10,907 nucleotides of DNA. Source: Gp6-AA40 sp032156805 (GTDB lineage: Bacteria; Acidobacteriota; Vicinamibacteria; Vicinamibacterales; UBA2999). Below the pieces are notes generated by a model, which saw only the letters and a list, made by a program, of their open reading frames with translations, did not search any database and was not told where the DNA came from. The stretch spans positions 1 through 10,907 of the forward strand of contig JALDXQ010000224.1 in NCBI GenBank assembly GCA_032156805.1, in the 5' to 3' direction. Every line of letters begins with the position of its first letter. Within the stretch, counting starts at the first letter, position 1. Below, in pieces: positions 1 through 5,732 of the stretch. The translations under genes and the position numbers were made by a program.

Positions 1-728
1 ACGATCGCGCCGCCGATGACGTACACGGGATGCGGGCGGCCGCGCGTACGCACGTCGTAGACAATCGCGGCCAGGATCAGCAAGTCGGCCACCAACGTGG
101 ACATGAGCACGCTGTCCACCGTCCGAGGGGGACCCCCGCTCGGGCGCACTCCTGGCCCGATGCCGACGCTCACGGCGAAGAAGAGCCGCGCCACCGCCGG
201 AGGGAGGATGGTGACGGTCGCGAGGATCATCAGCCGCTTGTGCATCTCCGGCCGCGAGACACTGACGAGCGCGGTCGCGATGAACAGGGCGAAGAGCACC
301 ATCATCGACATCGACACGATGTGGAAGGCGCGTGCGGAATCGCCGTAGCCGTCCTCGAGCCTCGTCACCAGCACGCCGTTCGCGACGCCGATGCCAACGA
401 TCACCATGGCGGTCGCGAGGGACACGCCGAGCAGACCGCAGGCCCGGTGGCGTGCGACCTGCCCCCGCGCCGCGAACAGAGTCTGCACCAGGAAATACAG
501 CGGCCACGCCGAGAACAGCCACGCGTGCAGATGGACCAGCGGCGGGCCGTCGAACGTGCCCGGGGCCAGCTGCAGCCAATAGGTGGGCATGAATCCCACG
601 ACAGCCACGGCAAGGCACACAGCCGAGAGGCCGACGTAGAACCGGCGTGAGCTGCTGCGTACTCGAGTACCGCCGATCGAGACGCCCGGCTTCAGCATCC
701 GTCGCAGCACCGCGTCATGGGCATTCAC
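1..728 (-). CDS. Multi-spanning membrane protein of unknown function (DUF2306-like), C-terminus cut by window edge
   Basis: The frame is open from a GTG at 728 to the left edge, giving 242 visible residues. The protein is hydrophobic, with roughly six predicted membrane segments (about residues 31-50, 63-85, 97-119, 135-156, 166-188 and 207-225). Histidines lie at or near helix ends: HLHAW at 66-70, RHRACG at 93-98 and EMHKRLM at 161-167. Proteins with this GFMPTYW...HLHAW...RPEMHKRLM layout recur in many bacteria, usually as hypothetical or DUF2306-like membrane proteins; that assignment is from memory of the pattern. The GTG start overlaps the stop of the upstream cytochrome gene (GTGA) and is preceded by GAGGAA at a good distance, so translational coupling is likely. 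An ATG ten codons further in (698) is the alternative start. Sharing a transcript with a di-heme periplasmic protein hints at a redox or haem-related role, but this is inference and the function is not known. Confidence 0.75.
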   Translation of the reverse strand, partial: MNAHDAVLRRMLKPGVSIGGTRVRSSSRRFYVGLSAVCLAVAVVGFMPTYWLQLAPGTFDGPPLVHLHAWLFSAWPLYFLVQTLFAARGQVARHRACGLLGVSLATAMVIVGIGVANGVLVTRLEDGYGDSARAFHIVSMSMMVLFALFIATALVSVSRPEMHKRLMILATVTILPPAVARLFFAVSVGIGPGVRPSGGPPRTVDSVLMSTLVADLLILAAIVYDVRTRGRPHPVYVIGGAI

Positions 729-2122
729 AGCTTCCTCAGATACGCGAGTAATGCAGACCGCTCTTCGGAACGCGGAGCGCGATCCCAGTCAACGCCGTTC
801 GTGGAGCCGACTGGTGAGACAGTTCCGGGCGGCGTGATGGCCACCACGCGCTTGAAGAACTCGATGTAGTGATCGACGACCTCCTCGAGCGTGGCAGCGC
901 TGTTGTTATGGAAGTACGGAGCGGTGCGGCTGATGCCGCGCAGCCCCGGCACGTCGAACTTGTCCCAGTCGTCCTGCGGACCGGGACCGCCGACGAATCC
1001 CGTCAGAAGCGCGCGTCCCGGATCCGAGCTGGTCCGCCGCACTTTGGTGCCGGCGGGGATCACTCCGGATGGACCTTGGGTGGGAAGCGACAGCGTGATC
1101 TCGTATGTTCGTGCGTTCCGCAACAGCCGTGACGGACAGGGCGCGAACGCAAAGCGGGGAGGCGACGCCGTGTCGACCGGACGCGGGCATTGGCTCGAGA
1201 TGTTCGTGAACCGGTTTACCGGGAATGCCGGAGTCGAGAGTCCGGGGCCACCGTGACACTGGGCACAGGCGCGCTCGAACACCTCCTTGCCCTGCCGCTC
1301 CAACCGGTTGAGCGGCGGATCCGGATCGGGCAGCTCCGCCGAATGCGTCCGGATGGCGCCAGCCAGCGTGCGGACGCGATGGTTTGTGAAGAGCACACGC
1401 TGAAAGGACGTCAAGTCGTCGAGCAGACGCGGCGGCGCCGCTTCATGAGTTTGCGCATGATTCACCAACGCCCCCAGCGCCTGTTCCTGCAACGTCGGCA
1501 GACGCGCATCGAGCTGATAGCCCCCCCTCGGATTCGGGTCGCGCGGCCAGACCGATGCACCGCTGTCCGGGCCAGTGAGCGCGACATCGTTGACACTCGG
1601 CACCATGCGCCAGACGTCGACGAACGACTCGCCAGACGCCGCGTTGGTCGCCGGGTCGATCACGCGGACGTTCGGCGGCAGTGGAATGGTGATCCTGACC
1701 AGGCCGTTCTGGCGAAGGTTGCTGAAGTCGCTCGCGGCATCACCATTGACACGGAAGTCGTCGGCGTCAACGGGCCGAAACAGCGGATCATCGGCATTCG
1801 GGTTCAATCGCCGCCGCCACTGAAGGAGGGTGAATCTGGCCTCCGCGCTGGATGGTGACAACTGGAACTGGTCCCCTGGCATGTGGCAGTCTGCGCACGC
1901 CCGCCCGTTCCCCGCGAGACCGTCGAGCCGTCGGTCGAAGAAGGCCACGAGGCCGCGCGCAACGGCGTCGCAGGATTCCCCATCGCACTCGATGCGCCCC
2001 TTCGAGATGATGCCCGTGTGCGGATCACCGACCTCCTCGGCGACACCCGTGGCGCGAGCCATTGGCAGCAGCAACCCGGCGAACATCAGACAGCAGGCGA
2101 CGACGAACGATGACCGAATCAT
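725..2122 (-). CDS. Secreted di-heme cytochrome c peroxidase / MauG-family protein
   Basis: Predicted 465-residue periplasmic c-type cytochrome. A signal peptide (residues 1-24, ending LLLPMARA) precedes the mature part. Two haem-binding CxxCH motifs are visible, CADCH at 76-80 and CAQCH at 286-290. Near the C-terminus, TAPYFHNNSAATLEEVVDHY (400-419) matches the family hallmark TAPYFHDGS.ATLEEVV. This layout is that of bacterial di-heme cytochrome c peroxidases and MauG-like enzymes, which use two covalently bound haems for peroxide reduction or substrate oxidation. The protein is somewhat longer than classical CcpA. Extra cysteine pairs (46/51 and 312/329) could form disulfides. I chose the ATG at 2122 because GGGAGG lies six bases upstream and the signal peptide begins there; the frame extends to an ATG at 2215, but that extension is not signal-like. 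The next gene overlaps its stop by four bases. The exact substrate cannot be read from sequence. Confidence 0.88.
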   Translation of the reverse strand: MIRSSFVVACCLMFAGLLLPMARATGVAEEVGDPHTGIISKGRIECDGESCDAVARGLVAFFDRRLDGLAGNGRACADCHMPGDQFQLSPSSAEARFTLLQWRRRLNPNADDPLFRPVDADDFRVNGDAASDFSNLRQNGLVRITIPLPPNVRVIDPATNAASGESFVDVWRMVPSVNDVALTGPDSGASVWPRDPNPRGGYQLDARLPTLQEQALGALVNHAQTHEAAPPRLLDDLTSFQRVLFTNHRVRTLAGAIRTHSAELPDPDPPLNRLERQGKEVFERACAQCHGGPGLSTPAFPVNRFTNISSQCPRPVDTASPPRFAFAPCPSRLLRNARTYEITLSLPTQGPSGVIPAGTKVRRTSSDPGRALLTGFVGGPGPQDDWDKFDVPGLRGISRTAPYFHNNSAATLEEVVDHYIEFFKRVVAITPPGTVSPVGSTNGVDWDRAPRSEERSALLAYLRKL

Positions 2123-2230
2123 GGCGGCCCTCCCGGAGGGATGGTTGACCAGGCGCTCCGCGTGCCGGCGACCCCCGTTCTGACTGACGCGGAATCCACC
2201 GGCAAACTGCCTCATTCGCCGATCGGGCCG

Positions 2231-2236
2231 TATACT
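2231..2236 (+). promoter_or_regulatory. Candidate -10 element of the sigma/kinase operon
   Basis: TATACT matches the sigma-70 -10 consensus at five of six positions and stands out in this GC-rich DNA. A start about seven bases downstream would leave a leader of about 20 bases before the preferred ATG at 2263. No convincing -35 hexamer sits 16-18 bases upstream, so the promoter could be weak, activator-dependent or read by another sigma factor. A short dyad immediately follows it. Confidence 0.35.
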
Positions 2237-2252
2237 CTGGCCGGTTGGCCGG
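2237..2252 (+). promoter_or_regulatory. Small dyad / 5'-leader hairpin before the sigma factor
   Basis: CTGGCC-GGTT-GGCCGG can form a six-base-pair stem (one T-G pair) with a four-base loop. It begins directly after the candidate -10 box and ends ten bases before the ATG at 2263. It could be an operator half-site pair or a leader hairpin affecting ribosome access. Short GC dyads arise often by chance in GC-rich DNA, so this is tentative. Confidence 0.2.
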
Positions 2253-2262
2253 AATCGAGATC

Positions 2263-2844
2263 ATGAAAGTCGCACGCGCCGGAACCGTCAGCGAGCTGCT
2301 CGTCGCCTGGAGCGAGGGCAACATGGACGCGCGCGACGCGCTGGTGCCGCTCGTGCATCGCGAGCTGCGGCGGCGCGCCCCCGCCTACCTGCGGCGCGAA
2401 CGCCGCGACCACACGCTCGAGCCGACCGCGCTGGTCAACGAGGCCTACGTGCGCCTGCTCGGTCAGCAGCGCGCCAGCTGGCAGAACCGCGCGCAGTTCT
2501 TTGCGGTCGCGGCGCAGGTCATGCGGCGCGTGCTCGTGGACTACGCGCGCGAACGACAGGCGGCCAAGCGTCCCGGCGGCATTCGGGTCACCCTCGACGA
2601 TGCCACTCGGGTCGAACCGCCCGTCGAATGCGAGCTGCTCATGCTGCACGACGCGCTGGAGACGCTCGCGCGCCTGGACGAGCGGCAGGCGCAGATCGTG
2701 GAGTTGAAGTACTTCGGCGGTCTCTCGGAAGAAGACGTCGCAGCGGTTCTCTCGCTGTCGCGTGCAACGATCACGCGTGAATGGCAGTCGGCTCGGGCGT
2801 GGCTGTACCGTCGGATGACGAAGGGCCGCCGACATGACGGATGA
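2263..2844 (+). CDS. ECF-type RNA polymerase sigma factor (TIGR02999-like)
   Basis: A 193-residue alternative sigma factor that would direct RNA polymerase to a dedicated promoter set. Region 2 spans about residues 10-103: the VPLVHRELRRRAPAYLRRER segment, HTLEPTALVNEAYVRLL (50-66), then NRAQFFAVAAQVMRRVLVDYAR (75-96). Region 4 is at about 137-185, with LDERQAQIVELKYFGGLSEEDVA leading into the helix-turn-helix VLSLSRATITREWQSARAWL. These are signatures of the TIGR02999 ECF-like family common in Acidobacteriota and Planctomycetota. There is no signal or membrane segment. I prefer the ATG at 2263; an in-frame TTG at 2245 would add six residues but sits almost on the predicted transcription start. 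The gene overlaps the downstream kinase by 11 bases, and no anti-sigma gene is present, so the kinase is the likely regulator. Where classical ECF factors have an acidic DAED-like motif in region 2.2, this one has LEPTA. Confidence 0.93.
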   Translation: MKVARAGTVSELLVAWSEGNMDARDALVPLVHRELRRRAPAYLRRERRDHTLEPTALVNEAYVRLLGQQRASWQNRAQFFAVAAQVMRRVLVDYARERQAAKRPGGIRVTLDDATRVEPPVECELLMLHDALETLARLDERQAQIVELKYFGGLSEEDVAAVLSLSRATITREWQSARAWLYRRMTKGRRHDG

Positions 2845-5674
2845 CGCACGGCACTGGCCGCGCGTGAAGGCGCTGTTCGGCGACGCGCTGAGCGTGCCGC
2901 CCGAGCGAAGGGCCGACTTTCTGCGCGAGGCGTGTGACGACGACGCCGAGCTGCAGAGCGAAGTCGAGTCGCTGCTGGCGGCGCATGCCGAGGCGGGGTC
3001 GTTCGCCGAAGGCGCCGCGGTGGATGCATTGGCGAGCGATCGGGCTCTTGGCGGGTCGCTCGGGCCCGCACTGGCGTCTGGCGACGAGCTCGGCGCCTAT
3101 CGCATCTGCGGGTCGCTCGATGCCGGCGGCATGGGCGAGGTGTATCGAGCCCTCGATACGCGGCTCGAGCGCGAAGTCGCCGTCAAGGTGCTGCCAGCCG
3201 CGCTCTCGGATGATCCCGAGCGCGTCGCCCGCCTCACGCGGGAAGCGCGCCTCCTGGCCACGCTCAATCATCCCAACATCGCAACGATTCACGGGTTCGA
3301 GGTCGCGGGTCACCGAAAGGCGATCGTGATGGAACTCGTCGAAGGCCCGACACTCGCAGAGCGCCTCGCCGGGGGACCACTGACATTGGACGCGACTCTG
3401 GAGGTGGCACGACAGGTCGCATGGGCGCTCGAGGCGGCGCACTCGAAGGGCATCATCCATCGCGACCTCAAGCCGGAGAACATCAAGTTCACTCGTGGCG
3501 GAGCCGCGAAGGTACTCGACTTCGGCCTTGCGAAGGCTTCGTACGCAGGAGTGGACGCGACCGAGAGCACGCGAGCTGATGTAGCGAAGCGCCGCGGCGG
3601 AGTGGACGGCACACCGGGCTACATGAGTCCTGAACAGGCGAGCGGTCTCGAGGAGGATGCGCGCAGCGACATCTGGGCCTTCGGCTGCGTGTTCTACGAG
3701 ATGCTGACGGCGCACCGAGCATGCGGCCCCGCCTCGTTCGACGAGTCGATCCCGGCTCCGGACGCGCGTCAGCCGGACTGGACCCGCCTGCCGCCTGGCA
3801 CCCCAGCGGGCGTTCGCCGCCTGCTGCGTCGCTGCCTGGTAGCCGACCCGACGAAGCGTCTGCACCACATCGCCGATGCGCGCCTCGAGATCGAAGATGC
3901 GCTCGCGAATGCCGACCAATCCGACACAGTGCCGGCCGATGTGGCCAGCAAACGCCGCATCCGCCTGCTGACCCTGACCGCGGCGGGCCTCGCTTTGGCG
4001 CTGGCCGCGGCGCTCACCGCCGTGTGGTGGGCACGGTCGGAGAACGGCGAGCTGCGAGTCGCCGAGATCACCACGCCACGCACGCATGATCCGTGGTCAT
4101 TCGCCCTGTCACCGGACGGGCGGCAGCTAGCCTTCGTCGCGGAGTATCTGGGACAGCCGACACTCTGGGTGCGCTCGTTGGACTCCTCGGAGGCGCAGCC
4201 GCTGCCTGGAACCGAACGGGCACGGCGCCCGTTCTGGTCGGCGGATAGCCAATCGATCGGGTTCTTTGCCGACAGCTACATGAAGAAAGTCGAGGCGCGA
4301 GGCGGGTCGCCGCAAACAATCACCGACGCGCTCGGCGAATCGACTGCCGCGTGGGGACCTGACGGAACCATTCTCTTTTCCAGCGTAACGGCGCCGACGT
4401 TGCGCCGCGTGGATGCCGCCGGCGGACCGGTGCAGCCGGCCTCCGCAGCGACGCGGGACTCGACCGGGCATCGCCATCCACAGTTCATCGCCGGGACCAG
4501 ATCGTTCCTGTTCTTCGTTGGCGGGCCGGACGCCGTTCGCGGCGTGTACCTCGGCGAGCTCGGTTCCCTCGAGGCGGTGCGTCTCGTGGCATCGGACGCG
4601 CAGGGCGAGTACCGGTCGGGCCGCCTGTTGTTCGTCCGCCAAGGCACGCTACTGGCCCAACGTCTCGATCTCGACCGGCGTCGGCTCGATGGCGACGCCG
4701 TAACGGTTGCCGACTCCGTTGCCGTGGAGCCCACCACAGGCGCGGCCGCGTACTCGGCATCGGATGACGGGGGCATCGCATACCGGAAGGCCGTCGCACC
4801 GTCAGCCCGCCTCACGTGGTTCGACCGCAGCGGACGTCTGCTCGGAGTCTTCGGATCGGCCGAGCAGGCCGGCGCGGTCAATCCCGGTCTCTCGCCAGAC
4901 GACACGCGCGTCGTCGCGAATCGGACGATCGCAGGCCAGACCGACGTCTGGCTGCTGGACGGCACTCGGCAAACTCGCCTCACGCACACCTCGGGACGGC
5001 ACATGACGCGCTTGCCCCTCTGGTCACACGATGGTGCACGGGTGGCGCTCGAATCCGTGCAATCGAGCTCGGTGACCTTGTCGGCCCTGGCGCCCGGCGG
5101 AGACAGCGTCGAAGAAGTGCTCGTGGAGTCACCGACAACCAAGATTCCAAACGACTGGTCACCGGACGGACGATTCTTGATCTACTACATTCCGGCGCCG
5201 AAGACAGGCACCGACTTGTGGGTGCTCCCGCTGGACACGCGACGTCCGATGATCTTCCTGCAGACCGACGCCAACGAACTGTGGGCGCAGTTTTCGCCGG
5301 ACGGGCGCTGGGTGGCCTTTCAATCCAACGCGACCGGACGGTATGAGATCTACGTCCGGCGGTTTGAGGGTCCAGGAGGAAACGTTCCGGTCTCAACCGC
5401 CGGCGGAGTGTATCCGCGATGGTCCCACGACGGTCAGGAGCTGTATTTCATCGCTCCTGACGCTCGGATGATGGCGTCTCGAGTTCACGCCACGCCGACC
5501 ACGCTGAAGGCAGACATACCGGTGGCGCTGTTTGCGACGCAGAAGCTCGGCGGCGGACAGAACGTCATCGCCCACGGCCATCAGTACGACGTTGCCAGGG
5601 ATGGACGGTTCCTCATCAACGTGGACGCGGAAGAGACCGCGACCCCAATCGTGCTGATGATGAACTGGCAATAG
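2834..5674 (+). CDS. Transmembrane serine/threonine protein kinase with C-terminal TolB/WD40-like propeller
   Basis: A 946-residue receptor-like kinase. Residues 1-65 form the short helical leader typical of acidobacterial kinases (HWPRVKALFGDAL, DDDAELQSEVESLL). The Hanks-type kinase domain runs from about 88 to 355. Its glycine loop is GSLDAGGMGEV (93-103), the ATP-binding lysine is K118 in VAVKVL, the catalytic loop is HRDLKPEN (209-216, base D211), the metal-binding DFG is at 229-231, GTPGYMSPEQ is at 259-268 and DIWAFG at 279-284. All key residues are present, so it should be active. One membrane helix lies at about 378-400. Residues 415-946 carry repeated propeller blades marked by SPDG, PDG or SHDG motifs (426, 509, 731, 776, 821 and 864), expected outside the cytoplasm, where they may bind a ligand or envelope protein. 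The start at 2834 lies inside the sigma gene, so translation is probably coupled. Phosphorylation of the sigma factor is inferred. Confidence 0.93.
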   Translation: MTDDARHWPRVKALFGDALSVPPERRADFLREACDDDAELQSEVESLLAAHAEAGSFAEGAAVDALASDRALGGSLGPALASGDELGAYRICGSLDAGGMGEVYRALDTRLEREVAVKVLPAALSDDPERVARLTREARLLATLNHPNIATIHGFEVAGHRKAIVMELVEGPTLAERLAGGPLTLDATLEVARQVAWALEAAHSKGIIHRDLKPENIKFTRGGAAKVLDFGLAKASYAGVDATESTRADVAKRRGGVDGTPGYMSPEQASGLEEDARSDIWAFGCVFYEMLTAHRACGPASFDESIPAPDARQPDWTRLPPGTPAGVRRLLRRCLVADPTKRLHHIADARLEIEDALANADQSDTVPADVASKRRIRLLTLTAAGLALALAAALTAVWWARSENGELRVAEITTPRTHDPWSFALSPDGRQLAFVAEYLGQPTLWVRSLDSSEAQPLPGTERARRPFWSADSQSIGFFADSYMKKVEARGGSPQTITDALGESTAAWGPDGTILFSSVTAPTLRRVDAAGGPVQPASAATRDSTGHRHPQFIAGTRSFLFFVGGPDAVRGVYLGELGSLEAVRLVASDAQGEYRSGRLLFVRQGTLLAQRLDLDRRRLDGDAVTVADSVAVEPTTGAAAYSASDDGGIAYRKAVAPSARLTWFDRSGRLLGVFGSAEQAGAVNPGLSPDDTRVVANRTIAGQTDVWLLDGTRQTRLTHTSGRHMTRLPLWSHDGARVALESVQSSSVTLSALAPGGDSVEEVLVESPTTKIPNDWSPDGRFLIYYIPAPKTGTDLWVLPLDTRRPMIFLQTDANELWAQFSPDGRWVAFQSNATGRYEIYVRRFEGPGGNVPVSTAGGVYPRWSHDGQELYFIAPDARMMASRVHATPTTLKADIPVALFATQKLGGGQNVIAHGHQYDVARDGRFLINVDAEETATPIVLMMNWQ

Positions 5675-5702
5675 CGGTCCTCTTAAATCCTCACGAAACT
5701 TC

Positions 5703-5719
5703 CCTCGCCCTTGGCGAAG
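5703..5719 (-). terminator. Possible hairpin after the ABC permease gene
   Basis: Read on the minus strand, CTTCGCC-AAG-GGCGAGG can form a seven-base-pair stem (one T-G pair) with a three-base loop, 13 bases past the permease stop. The following stretch (GAAGTTTCG) has only a short T run, so it is a weak intrinsic terminator at best. On the plus strand the same stem has a mismatch, making it less suited to the kinase transcript that ends at 5674. Confidence 0.3.
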
Positions 5720-5732
5720 ACGTCATGGCCCC

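Noticed and set aside
30..650. 206-codon open frame on the plus strand over the left-edge membrane protein
   Set aside because: The translation is an unordered string of charged residues, whereas the minus-strand frame has regular membrane helices and continues from a coupled start.
2123..2215. Longer start (ATG at 2215) for the di-heme cytochrome
   Set aside because: It would place 31 polar residues before the signal peptide. The ATG at 2122 has GGGAGG at proper distance and starts the signal peptide directly.
2771..4087. 438-codon open frame on the minus strand, antisense to the kinase gene
   Set aside because: It is rich in Arg, Ala and Gly with no recognisable domain, and the plus-strand kinase frame has complete catalytic motifs. 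GC-rich codon use on one strand commonly opens the opposite frame.
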